Source of the DNA: Stenotrophomonas africana
GTDB taxonomy: Bacteria; Pseudomonadota; Gammaproteobacteria; Xanthomonadales; Xanthomonadaceae
Length of the DNA: 64,000 nt
Direction of reading: 5' to 3'
Assembly (NCBI RefSeq): GCF_013004645.1
Contig: NZ_JABEME010000001.1
Location: forward strand, 1-64,000
This document shows, in pieces, positions 21,892 through 30,427 of this stretch; the first letter of the stretch is position 1; each line of letters begins with the position of its first letter. The notes beneath the pieces are model-generated. The model had not been told where the DNA came from. It ran no database searches and saw only the letters and a list, made by a program, of their open reading frames with translations. The position numbers were made by a program, and so were the translations under genes.

Positions 21892-22518
21892 TCAGCTGTT
21901 CTTCAACACGATCTGGTACGCCACCACGCCGGCCTCGCGGCAACGGTCGATGGCCTTTTCCAGGATCTCGAAGAATTCCTTCAGCAGGAACATCTGCAGG
22001 TTGTCCAGGCGGCCCGAATAGATGTCGCGGTACAGCTCGAGCATCAGGCGGTCGGCCTCGTTCTCCAGCGAGCGCAGCTTCTCGTTGAGCGCGGTCATCC
22101 GGTCCAGGTTCATGTGGCGCAGGTCGGCCACCATCTCCACCACCACGCCGGCGGCCTGTTCCAGCATCGCCGCGCGCGGCGCGAAGTCGATGTGCTCCAG
22201 GTGGGTCGTGGCCAGCGAATAACGATCGGCGAACTTCTCGATCTGCTTCGGAATCTTGTACAGCGCCGAGCCCAGCGCTTCGATGTCTTCGCGCTCGATC
22301 GGGGTCATGAAGCTGTCCACCAGCGCCTGGCTGATCTTGTCCGAGGCCGCGCGTTCGCGCAGGCGGGCCAGCTTGAAGGCGTCCAGCGCGGGCTGGCGAT
22401 CGGCCTCGCGCAGCATGGAATGCAGCGCCTTGGCGGCGTCGGAAGCCGCGACGGCAGCCTCATCGAGCAGGGTGTAGAACTGTTTGCCGGAACCGAAAAT
22501 GGTCTGCAGAGAGAACAT
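21892..22518 (-). CDS. DUF47 family PhoU-like accessory protein
   Basis: A 208-aa all-helical PhoU-like protein (DUF47, TIGR00153). The start MFSLQTIFGSGKQFYTLLDEAAVAASDAAKAL and the later MEREDIEALG-type segment (TPIEREDIEALGSALYKIPKQIEKFADRY) match the family. The C-terminal VAYQIVLKNS is also typical. There are no membrane segments, so it is cytoplasmic. It is the first gene of a two-gene operon with the PiT transporter and probably regulates phosphate uptake. The frame is open 12 codons upstream, but MFSLQTIFG is the family start. Confidence 0.92.
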   Translation of the reverse strand: MFSLQTIFGSGKQFYTLLDEAAVAASDAAKALHSMLREADRQPALDAFKLARLRERAASDKISQALVDSFMTPIEREDIEALGSALYKIPKQIEKFADRYSLATTHLEHIDFAPRAAMLEQAAGVVVEMVADLRHMNLDRMTALNEKLRSLENEADRLMLELYRDIYSGRLDNLQMFLLKEFFEILEKAIDRCREAGVVAYQIVLKNS

Positions 22519-22801
22519 TGAGAAACCTGTCAGCCGTCGCGGGAAGGACGGCACCAGACGGAATTATGACGGCTAGATGACCATCACGGGTATCCCCGAC
22601 CTCTTTTGGGGCTCTGGAACCCCCAACCTGAACAGGCGGTTGCCACCCTGCCATGCCCCTTTGCTAAGATGCCAGCGCGCCTTCGGGCGCACCTTATGGA
22701 CGACGACCCTTATCCCCCCGCGCCGCGCCGGACCCTGTTCCTGAGCGCCTGCCGCCATCGCCAGCACACGCCCTCCCTGCCACCAACCGGGGACGACGCC
22801 C

Positions 22802-24115
22802 GTGTTTGAAATGATCCTGATTGTCTTTGCGCTTGTTCTGCTGAACGGGTTCTTCGCCATGTCCGAGATGTCGGTCATGACCTCGCGCAAGAGCCGCCTG
22901 AAGCAGATGGCCGCCACCTCCAAGCGTGCCGCCAAGGCGCTGGAGCTGTCGGAGAAGCCGGAGAGCTTCTTGTCCACCGTGCAGATCGGCATCACCGTGA
23001 TCGGCGTACTGACCGGCTACCTTGGCGGTGAGGCGCTGGGCGAGGCCTTCGGTGGCTGGATCCAGGGCCTGATGCCGGGCTTTGCCTATGCCGGCAGCAT
23101 CGGTACCGCGCTGGCGGTCAGCCTGATCACTTTCATCACGCTGATCTTCGGTGAACTGGTACCCAAGCGCCTGGCACTGACCCGCTCGGAAGCCATTGCC
23201 GGGCTGGTCGCGATGCCGATGAGCTGGCTGGCCAAGCTCGCCCTGCCCTTCGTCTGGCTGCTGTCCAAGACCACCCAGTTGGTGCTGCGCCTGTTCGGCC
23301 TTGGCAAGGACGAAGTCGCCTCGGTGACGGAAGAAGAGATCCGCATGCTGGTGGCCGAAAGCCACGAGGCCGGCGTGATCGACGCCCACGAGCGCGACAT
23401 GATGAACCGCGTCATGCGCCTGGGCGACCGCACCGCCGACAGCCTGATGACCCCGCGCAACCGCATCGCTTGGCTGGATACCCAGGGCGGGCTGGAGCGC
23501 AATCTGGAAATCATGGCCGAGCACGAGTTTTCGCGGTACCCGGTGTACCGCGACAACGACATGGACGTGGTCGGCGTACTCGAACTGAAATCGCTGGCCA
23601 CGCGCATGGCGCGCGGTGACAACGCGCTGTTCCAGACCCTGCGCGAACCGCTGTATGTCTCCGAATCGACCCACGCGATGAAGCTGTTGGAGATCTTCCG
23701 CGAGGAACAGCAGTCGATGGCGCTGGTGGTGGACGAGTACGGCGAGATCCAGGGCCTGGTGACCATCAGCGACCTGATGGGCGCCGTGGTCGGCCGCCTG
23801 CAGGCAGTGGAGAATGCCGACGAAGATGCGCTGGTGGTGACCCGCGAGGACGGCTCGTTGCTGGTGGACGGCTCGCTGCCGATCGAGGACCTGCGCGAGC
23901 TGATCGGCAGCAACGACCTGCCCGATGCCGAGGATGGCGACTACTACACGCTGGCCGGCATGTGCATCCACTACTTCGGCCGCATTCCGCATGCAGGCGA
24001 GTACTTCGACTGGGCCGGCTGGCGCTTCGAGGTGGTCGATCTGGACGGTGCGCGGGTGGACAAGCTGCTGCTGCGCACGCTGTCCGACGAGCAGGCCGAT
24101 GAGCTCACCGCCTGA
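22802..24115 (+). CDS. CNNM/CorC-type membrane protein with CBS domains (hemolysin family)
   Basis: A 437-aa protein with the DUF21/CNNM membrane domain (about residues 1-190; LVLLNGFFAMSEMSVMTSRKSRL and TFITLIFGELVPKRLAL are typical), a paired CBS domain (about 215-340; VMRLGDRTADSLMTPRNRIAWL, GLVTISDLMGAVVG) and a C-terminal CorC_HlyC domain (VDGSLPIEDLRELIG, AGMCIHYFGRIPHAGEYFDWAG). Relatives of the YfjD/YtfL/CorC type affect Mg, Co or polyamine export. The start is GTG at 22802; ATG three codons later is possible. The exoD-like gene overlaps its 3' end by 17 nt. Confidence 0.93.
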   Translation: MFEMILIVFALVLLNGFFAMSEMSVMTSRKSRLKQMAATSKRAAKALELSEKPESFLSTVQIGITVIGVLTGYLGGEALGEAFGGWIQGLMPGFAYAGSIGTALAVSLITFITLIFGELVPKRLALTRSEAIAGLVAMPMSWLAKLALPFVWLLSKTTQLVLRLFGLGKDEVASVTEEEIRMLVAESHEAGVIDAHERDMMNRVMRLGDRTADSLMTPRNRIAWLDTQGGLERNLEIMAEHEFSRYPVYRDNDMDVVGVLELKSLATRMARGDNALFQTLREPLYVSESTHAMKLLEIFREEQQSMALVVDEYGEIQGLVTISDLMGAVVGRLQAVENADEDALVVTREDGSLLVDGSLPIEDLRELIGSNDLPDAEDGDYYTLAGMCIHYFGRIPHAGEYFDWAGWRFEVVDLDGARVDKLLLRTLSDEQADELTA

Positions 24116-24758
24116 GGCTGGCCAGGGTCCGGGCGCTGATCGCCCGGCCTACCGCAATGAGGGCATCCGTACCCTCCTGGAGATGTTCGCCTCCGGCGAT
24201 CCCGCCGAGCACATGCCGCTCGGCCAGATCCTCAGCAACCTGCAGCAGAGCGCGTTCGGCGTGTTCCTGTTCGTGGCGATCCTGCCCTCGTTCATCCCGA
24301 TTCCAGGCCTGGGCGGTGCGGTCAGCGGTCCCCTGGTGATCCTGATCGGCCTGCAGATGCTGTTCTGCCTGCGCCGCCCCTGGCTGCCCGGTTTCATCGC
24401 CCGCCGCGGGCCCAGGCGCAGCACCATGCACCGTTTCCTGGACCGCATCGACCGCCCGCTGCGGCGGCTCGACCGGATGCTGTCGCCGCGCCTGCCGCAA
24501 CTGCTGACACCGCTGCCGGCGCATGCCTTCAGCGGCCTTCTGCTGGTGCTGCTGGGGGTCCTGCTGTCGCTGCCGATTCCGTTCACCAACTTCCTGTTCG
24601 GCTTCCAGCTGCTGCTGTTCTCGCTGGCGCTGCTGGAACGTGACGGCGCGCTGATGCTGTTCAACTGGATCGCGGCGTTGGTGGCGATCGCGTTCTTCGG
24701 TTTCAGTTCGGGGCAGCTGGTGGGTTACATCGTGGATCTGTTCCAGCGCTGGTTCTGA
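24099..24758 (+). CDS. ExoD-family membrane protein
   Basis: The 219-aa product matches the ExoD family: a soluble start (LLEMFASGDPAEHMPLGQILSNLQQSAFGVFLFV) then a membrane region with LPSFIPIPGLGGAVSGPLVILIGLQML and later SLPIPFTNFLFGFQLLLFSLALLERDGALML, about four helices in all. ExoD was first described in Sinorhizobium as affecting exopolysaccharide production and alkali tolerance; the biochemical role is not known. The ATG (MSSPPEAGQ) lies inside the last codons of the CorC-type gene (17-nt overlap), indicating co-translation. Confidence 0.88.
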   Translation: MSSPPEAGQGPGADRPAYRNEGIRTLLEMFASGDPAEHMPLGQILSNLQQSAFGVFLFVAILPSFIPIPGLGGAVSGPLVILIGLQMLFCLRRPWLPGFIARRGPRRSTMHRFLDRIDRPLRRLDRMLSPRLPQLLTPLPAHAFSGLLLVLLGVLLSLPIPFTNFLFGFQLLLFSLALLERDGALMLFNWIAALVAIAFFGFSSGQLVGYIVDLFQRWF

Positions 24759-24769
24759 ACCGGACTCCG

Positions 24770-24833
24770 CTGGAGCCGGCATCTGGCCGGCTGCCACGTT
24801 TCCAGTGTTGCCGGCCAGTGGCCGGCACTACCA
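24770..24833. repeat. Two SMAG-type palindromes
   Basis: GCCGGCATCTGGCCGGC-type hairpin at 24774-24791 and TTGCCGGCC/GGCCGGCA with a GTAG end on the minus strand at 24807-24831. They lie between convergent genes. Confidence 0.75.
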
Positions 24834-24850
24834 ATACCGGACCTCAGCCA

Positions 24851-25348
24851 TCACCGTAGGTCAATGAATCCGTTGTCGGCCAACGCCGCCGGTTCATCCT
24901 GCACCGCCGACAGCACGAATGTCAGCGCCTTGCCCAGCAGCGTACCCGGACCATCCCAGTATTCGGCGCTGTCGGCGCGTACATGGATCAGGCGCAGGTT
25001 CGGGTCGTCCTTGCCGCCCGGGAAGAACAGCTTCATCGCCGGCGACCACAGCGCCTCGATCTTCGCGCGATCATCGACAACCCGCGCGCGCCCCGCCACA
25101 GACACATAGGTATTCTTCGATGGCGAGGCATAGGCCACGTTGACGCGCGGGTCGAGCGCGATCTCGGCCACCTTCGGGCTGTCGGCAGTGATGACGAACC
25201 AGAGGTCACCGTCAAAGGTGACCTGCTGGGTGGCCAGGGGCCGGCTGTAGAGCCGTCCGTCGACGCCGGTGGTAGTGAACATCGCCACCTCTACGTCCTT
25301 GATCAGTTCTGCCAGTTGGGCGATGTGTTCGGCGCGGGTGTCGGCCAT
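24851..25348 (-). CDS. Pyridoxamine 5'-phosphate oxidase-like stress protein (GsiB/YdaG family)
   Basis: A 165-aa split-barrel flavin-binding protein of the general-stress-protein-26 type. Visible features are the opening [39 protein letters not shown], the second strand pair [29 protein letters not shown], and the conserved [36 protein letters not shown] near residues 98-135. The family binds FMN or FAD and is linked to stress; the physiological substrate is not known. It is cytoplasmic and probably monocistronic. Confidence 0.88.
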   Translation of the reverse strand: MADTRAEHIAQLAELIKDVEVAMFTTTGVDGRLYSRPLATQQVTFDGDLWFVITADSPKVAEIALDPRVNVAYASPSKNTYVSVAGRARVVDDRAKIEALWSPAMKLFFPGGKDDPNLRLIHVRADSAEYWDGPGTLLGKALTFVLSAVQDEPAALADNGFIDLR

Positions 25349-25416
25349 GTGGGGGCTCCATTGGTGTGAGCCCCCATCAGACGCGGTTCGGCCGCAATGG
25401 GCCGTGACGCAATTGT

Positions 25417-26430
<1,014 letters not shown>

Positions 26431-26526
26431 AGGATCCCCCATGCATGGGGTCGGCCAGGCGCCGCGGCCAGTGACGGTGGCGGGATGCTGATTCCCGTGG
26501 GGCAGGTTCAGCGCCTGCCGGACCGT

Positions 26527-26596
26527 GTAGAGCCGAGCCCATGCTCGGCTGCTGTTGGTTGATAAAAGGCAGCCGAGCATGGGCTCGGCTCTACAG
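26527..26596. repeat. Head-to-head pair of SMAG palindromes
   Basis: Two GTAGAGCCGAGCCC-type units in opposite orientation, 70 bp in total, separated by GTTGGTTGATAAAAG. They separate the LLM oxidoreductase gene from trhO. Confidence 0.85.
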
Positions 26597-26604
26597 AAGC
26601 GCGA

Positions 26605-27372
26605 TCAGAACGCGCTGGGGCGCGGCTCGGCCAGCGGCTGGTCGACCATCGGCTTCAGCTCGGCATCCAGCGCCACGCGCTCATCGAACACAAAGCAGCG
26701 GCCTTCGTAGCCTTCGCCGCCCACCTCCTCGAAGTAGCCGAGGATGCCACCGTCCAGCTGCAGCACGTTGTCCATGCCGTCGTTGACCATCCACAGCGCA
26801 GCCTTCTCGCAGCGGATGCCGCCGGTGCAGAAACTGACCACGGTGCTGTCCTTCAGCGCTTCGCGGTGCGGTGCCAACGCCTCGGGCAGGTCGGTGAACT
26901 TGTGGATGGGCAGCACCAGCGCATCCTTGAAGGTGCCGTACTCCACCTCCTGCAGGTTGCGGGTATCGAGCATCACCACCGGCTTGCCGGCGTCGTCATG
27001 CCCCTGTCGCAGCCACCGCTGCACCGTGGCCGGATCGACCGCCGGCGCGCGCGGGTACTCCAACGGCTGGCCGTCATCGCGGCGGAAGCTGATGATCTCG
27101 TCCTTCACCTTGGCCTTCAGCCGCGCGAACGGTTGATGCTGACTGAGGCTGGTCTTGACCCGCATATCGGCAAACCGCGCGTCAGAACGCAGCGCCGCGT
27201 AGAAACCCTCGACCGCCTCCGGCGCACCCGCCAGGAACAGGTTCAGTCCCTCGCCCGCCACCAGGATCGTGCCGCGCAGCTGCGCCGCCTCGGCACGCGC
27301 CAGCAGCTGGTCGCACAGGGCCTGGGGAGCGTCGATGACGGCGAAATGGTAGGCAGCAGTATTGGCGATCAT
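26605..27372 (-). CDS. trhO: tRNA uridine(34) hydroxylase TrhO (rhodanese-like)
   Basis: A 255-aa enzyme (YceA) that in E. coli hydroxylates U34 of tRNAs in the first step to 5-methoxyuridine and cmo5U. An N-terminal acylphosphatase-like domain (GTILVAGEGLNLFLAGAPEAVEGF) is followed by a rhodanese domain with VVMLDTRNLQEVEYGTFKDALVLPI. The active-site loop FCTGGIRCEKA carries Cys182 and Cys188. Length and both domains are normal. It stands alone with repeats on both sides; the 290 bp upstream contain element B. Confidence 0.92.
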   Translation of the reverse strand: MIANTAAYHFAVIDAPQALCDQLLARAEAAQLRGTILVAGEGLNLFLAGAPEAVEGFYAALRSDARFADMRVKTSLSQHQPFARLKAKVKDEIISFRRDDGQPLEYPRAPAVDPATVQRWLRQGHDDAGKPVVMLDTRNLQEVEYGTFKDALVLPIHKFTDLPEALAPHREALKDSTVVSFCTGGIRCEKAALWMVNDGMDNVLQLDGGILGYFEEVGGEGYEGRCFVFDERVALDAELKPMVDQPLAEPRPSAF

Positions 27373-27410
27373 TGCGCCATTTTAGCGCCTCCCGCCCGCA
27401 CAGACAGATT

Positions 27411-27455
27411 CAGGGGTCAGTGCCCTCTGCGCAGCAGAGGGATCCGACCCCAAGC
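27411..27455. repeat. Nested hairpin next to element B
   Basis: GGGTC ... GACCC flanks a perfect inner stem CCCTCTGC/GCAGAGGG with a GCA loop. It is preceded by GACAGATTC and followed, after 14 bp, by GAATCTGTC, which are complementary to each other, so the whole 27401-27479 segment can also fold. Confidence 0.6.
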
Positions 27456-27480
27456 CCGGCAGACACCCGGAATCTGTCAG

Positions 27481-27588
27481 GGGTGGGGCGGTGTGGGCAG
27501 GCGGGGGCGCAGAGCGCCATGGATGGCGCTCTACGAGGCACGCAGGAGCAGCTTTTGCCGTCCCCTGCCTGCCCACACCGCCCCACCC
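27481..27588. repeat. Composite inverted-repeat element B
   Basis: Arms 27481-27507 and 27562-27588 are complementary at 26 of 27 positions. The first 13 bases of the arm (GGTGGGGCGGTGT) match element A at 233-245 except for one C/T; the rest of the arm differs from A, yet each element's own two arms stay complementary. Inside is a SMAG-like hairpin, AGAGCGCCAT/ATGGCGCTCT (27511-27532). Both elements follow GGAATCTGTCAG. Confidence 0.65.
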
Positions 27589-27662
27589 TCCCACTGAAGC
27601 CCGGCTTTTGACGTTGCCGTTGCGTCTGCGGGTGCCGGGTGCAACCCGGCCAGAAGCCCCCT

Positions 27663-28028
27663 TTACCCCCGCAACAACACGAACGGCAGCAGCACCAGCG
27701 CCGCCGCAGCGGCCATCGCCAGCAGCACCAGCACCACGAACAGCGGCCGCCGCCGGAACAGGCTGCCGAACGTCTCCGCCGTGCCCTCGCGCAACGCGTG
27801 CTCACGCTCGGCACGGATGCGCGGCCCGCGTTCGGCTTGGTATTCCGCCATCAGCGCCTTCGCACGCGGATGATCGGCGTCCTCGCGCAGCCACAGGCCG
27901 CCGTTGGAAATGCCCCAGGGGCTGGGTTCGGTGCGATACCAGGCGATGCCGTGCTGGTCGAGCAGCGTGCAGACATCGGCATATTCGTCGTCGCCGACAT
28001 TGCGCAGATTGAGCAGGAGTTTTGCCAT
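27663..28028 (-). CDS. Small membrane protein, probable DUF6164 family
   Basis: A 121-aa protein with a soluble N-terminal part and one C-terminal membrane helix (about residues 93-117, LFVVLVLLAMAAAAALVLLPFVLL). The soluble part resembles putative signal-transducing DUF2007/DUF6164 proteins: MAKLLLNLRNVGDDEYADVCTLLDQHGIAWYRTEPSPWGISNGGLWLR. I recall this architecture from Xanthomonadaceae as DUF6164, but cannot check. The long open frame upstream is a shadow; the ATG here has the expected family start. It is divergent from the FKBP lipoprotein gene. Confidence 0.75.
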   Translation of the reverse strand: MAKLLLNLRNVGDDEYADVCTLLDQHGIAWYRTEPSPWGISNGGLWLREDADHPRAKALMAEYQAERGPRIRAEREHALREGTAETFGSLFRRRPLFVVLVLLAMAAAAALVLLPFVLLRG

Positions 28029-28097
28029 GCCCCATGATACCCGGCGCCGATGCGCTACCCTTGCCGCCCTCGCCCTGCGCCTTAACGGAGACGCCCG

Positions 28098-28532
28098 ATG
28101 CGCCGCCTGCTGCTTCCCCTGCTGCTGTCCCTCGCCGCCGCTGGCTGCTCGACCGAACCGTCCGGCCCGCCGCCGGGTGGCACCCTGACCACCTTCGAGC
28201 GCATCGACACCGTGCCCGGTACCGGCGCCGAAGCCGTTGCCGGCAGCAAGGTCACCGTGCACTACACCGGCTGGATCTACGACAACCGCACCGAAACCAA
28301 GCACGGCAAGACCTTCGACAGTTCGGTCAGCCGTGGCGAACCGTTCACCTTCGCGCTCGGCGCCGGCCAGGTCATCCGCGGCTGGGATGAAGGCGTGGCC
28401 GGCATGAAGGTCGGCGGCAAGCGCACGCTGATGATCCCGCCGGACTACGGCTACGGCGACCGCCGGGTTGGCCAGATCCCGGCCGGCTCGTCGCTGGTGT
28501 TCGATGTCGAGCTGCTCGATGTCAAACCGTAA
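28098..28532 (+). CDS. FKBP-type peptidyl-prolyl isomerase lipoprotein
   Basis: The 144-aa protein has a lipoprotein signal with lipobox AAAGC (Cys near residue 17), then an FKBP domain with VTVHYTGWIYDN, FDSSVSRGEPFTFALGAGQVIRGWDEGVAGMKVGGKRTLMIPPDYGYG and a C-terminal SLVFDVELLDV. It should catalyse prolyl cis-trans isomerisation while anchored in the envelope; a Ser follows the Cys at +2, favouring the outer membrane. The insertion NRTETKHGK in the loop before FDSS is slightly longer than usual. Its last codons overlap the start of the flavoprotein gene by 14 nt. Confidence 0.93.
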   Translation: MRRLLLPLLLSLAAAGCSTEPSGPPPGGTLTTFERIDTVPGTGAEAVAGSKVTVHYTGWIYDNRTETKHGKTFDSSVSRGEPFTFALGAGQVIRGWDEGVAGMKVGGKRTLMIPPDYGYGDRRVGQIPAGSSLVFDVELLDVKP

Positions 28533-29766
28533 TACCGCAACGCCCCATCGGGTCGCCGTCATCGGCGGCGGCCCGGCCGGCCTGTTCGCCGCCGAGCGCC
28601 TGCGCGCCGCTGGGCTGGACGTGGACCTGTACGAGGCCAAGGGTTCGCCCGGCCGCAAGTTCCTGATCGCCGGCAAGGGCGGTCTCAATCTCACCCATTC
28701 CGATCCGCGGCCACTGTTCGACAGCCGTTACCGCGAGCGGGCCTCTGCCGTCGGCAGCTGGCTGGATGGCTTCGACGCGCAGGCGCTGCGCGACTGGGCT
28801 GCCGGCTTTGGCGTGGAGACCTATGTCGGCAGCTCCGGCCGCGTGTTCCCGGTCGACCGCAAGGCTGCGCCCCTGCTGCGCGGCTGGGTGCGCCGCCTGA
28901 AAGAACAGGGGGTGCGCCTGCATGCCAACCACCGCTGGGTCGGCTGGAGTGACGACGGCGCCCTGCGATTTGAAACCGAAAGCGACGCCGTTGAAGTGCA
29001 TGCCGATGCCACACTACTGGCAATGGGCGGCGGCAGCTGGCCGCAGCTGGGCAGCGACGGCGCCTGGGTCCCGCCATTGCTGGCCCGTGGCGTGGACATC
29101 GCACCGCTGCAGTCGGCCAACTGCGGTTTCGACGTGGACTGGACCCCGTTCTTCGCCCAGCGCAATGCCGGCGCGCCGTTGAAGCCGGTGATCGCACACT
29201 TGATCGATCTGGCCGGACGGCCACAGTCGCTGCAGGGCGAATGCGTGGCCAGCGAGTACGGCATCGAAGGCAGCCTGATCTATGCGTTGGCGGCGGACCT
29301 GCGCGAGACCATCAACCGCGATGGCCACGCGATGCTGTGGCTGGACCTGGTGCCGGGCCGCGACGAGGCGCGCCTGCTGGCCGATCTGTCACGCCCGCGC
29401 AAGGGCCGCAGCTTCGGCGAGCACCTGCGCCGCCAGGCCGGCCTGGATGCAGTGAAGGCCGCACTGGTGTTCGAGATTCTGGGTAAAGAAGCGGGCAACG
29501 ACCTGCCTGCCGTGGCGGCTACGCTCAAGCGCCTGCCGCTACGGCTGCTGCGTCCCCGGCCGATGGCCGAGGTGATCAGCACCGCCGGTGGCGTACGCCT
29601 GGATGCGCTGGATGATGGCCTGATGCTGCGGGCAGTGCCCGGCGTGTTCTGTGCCGGCGAGATGCTGGACTGGGAGGCACCGACGGGTGGCTACCTGCTG
29701 ACCGCGTGCTACGCCAGTGGCCTGCGTGCTGCGGAAGGCGTGATCGGGTGGCTGGCGGAGCGGTGA
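28519..29766 (+). CDS. NAD(P)/FAD-dependent oxidoreductase (HI0933/TIGR03862 family)
   Basis: A 415-aa flavoprotein with the Rossmann FAD motif VAVIGGGPAGLFAAERLRAAGLDVDLYEA, followed by SPGRKFLIAGKGGLNLTHSDP, the hallmark of the HI0933/BaiN family. The later ATLLAMGGGSWPQLGSDG and the C-terminal AEVISTAGGVRLDALDDGLMLRAVPGVFCAGEMLDWEAPTGGYLLTACYASG bind FAD. The physiological reaction is unknown. The start MSNRNTATPHRVAVIGG lies within the FKBP gene, 14-nt overlap, so the two are translated together. Confidence 0.92.
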   Translation: MSNRNTATPHRVAVIGGGPAGLFAAERLRAAGLDVDLYEAKGSPGRKFLIAGKGGLNLTHSDPRPLFDSRYRERASAVGSWLDGFDAQALRDWAAGFGVETYVGSSGRVFPVDRKAAPLLRGWVRRLKEQGVRLHANHRWVGWSDDGALRFETESDAVEVHADATLLAMGGGSWPQLGSDGAWVPPLLARGVDIAPLQSANCGFDVDWTPFFAQRNAGAPLKPVIAHLIDLAGRPQSLQGECVASEYGIEGSLIYALAADLRETINRDGHAMLWLDLVPGRDEARLLADLSRPRKGRSFGEHLRRQAGLDAVKAALVFEILGKEAGNDLPAVAATLKRLPLRLLRPRPMAEVISTAGGVRLDALDDGLMLRAVPGVFCAGEMLDWEAPTGGYLLTACYASGLRAAEGVIGWLAER

Positions 29767-29776
29767 CGCCTGCCTT

Positions 29777-29848
29777 GTAGCGTCGAGCCATGCTCGACTG
29801 CTTCATCGATTGAATCAAAAGCAGTCGAGCATGGCTCGACTCCACAAA
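29777..29848. repeat. Head-to-head pair of SMAG palindromes
   Basis: Two units of the GTAGCGTCGAGCCATGCTCGAC type in opposite orientation, lying in the gap between convergent genes. The pair at 30335-30421 uses the same sequence variant. Confidence 0.85.
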
Positions 29849-29863
29849 AGCCGTCGAGCTACA

Positions 29864-30325
29864 TCACCACGGCCGGCGCATGCTCACCGAGGCCAGCGCC
29901 ACGCCGCTGGGATGTGGGTAGGCCTCTTCGCGCACGCTGACGAAGCCGTGCCGTTGATAGAACGGCACGGCATTGAGCGAGGCCGACAGCACCACCTCAC
30001 GCTCACGATCGGCCATTGCCAGCAGCCGCTGCATCAGCGCCTGACCGATGCCCTGGCCGCCACGATCGGGATCAACAAACAACGCATCGACTTCATTGGC
30101 ATCGACATCGAACACCCCGAAACCAAGCAGGACACCCTCGCGGTCCTCGGCCACCACGCACCCGCCCTGCGACAACAGCCGCGCGTACTGCAACGGTGGC
30201 GGCGAGGCCGACCATGGCGCGATGACCTCGGGTGGGTAATGACTGCTGCAGGTCTCGCGAACGCACCGCGTACGCAATGCCCACAGCGTGGCCACGTCGT
30301 CCATGGTGCCGGTCCTGAACTGCAT
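29864..30325 (-). CDS. GNAT family N-acetyltransferase
   Basis: A 153-aa single-domain acetyltransferase. The CoA-binding segment is VDALFVDPDRGGQGIGQALMQRLLAMA, with the R-x-x-G-x-G/A pattern as RGGQGIG; the C-terminal SLNAVPFYQRHGFVSV is the standard last strand. A segment near the N-terminus, YPPEVIAPW, occurs in a subgroup of uncharacterised GNATs. No substrate can be inferred. It is bracketed by SMAG pairs with the same sequence variant on each side. Confidence 0.88.
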   Translation of the reverse strand: MQFRTGTMDDVATLWALRTRCVRETCSSHYPPEVIAPWSASPPPLQYARLLSQGGCVVAEDREGVLLGFGVFDVDANEVDALFVDPDRGGQGIGQALMQRLLAMADREREVVLSASLNAVPFYQRHGFVSVREEAYPHPSGVALASVSMRRPW

Positions 30326-30334
30326 GACATCTCC

Positions 30335-30421
30335 TTGTAGCGTCGAGCCATGCTCGACCGTTCTTCGTTCCGACGTCGCGATGCCCGATCGAAAGGCAGT
30401 CGAGCATGGCTCGACTCTACA
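30335..30421. repeat. Head-to-head pair of SMAG palindromes
   Basis: GTAGCGTCGAGCCATGCTCGAC and the complementary unit, separated by about 35 bp. With 29777-29848 it flanks the GNAT gene. Confidence 0.85.
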
Positions 30422-30427
30422 GAATCG

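Noticed and set aside
27401-27662. Open frames across element B
   Set aside because: All are low-complexity Pro/Arg/Ala translations of the inverted repeats on both strands, with no start signal.
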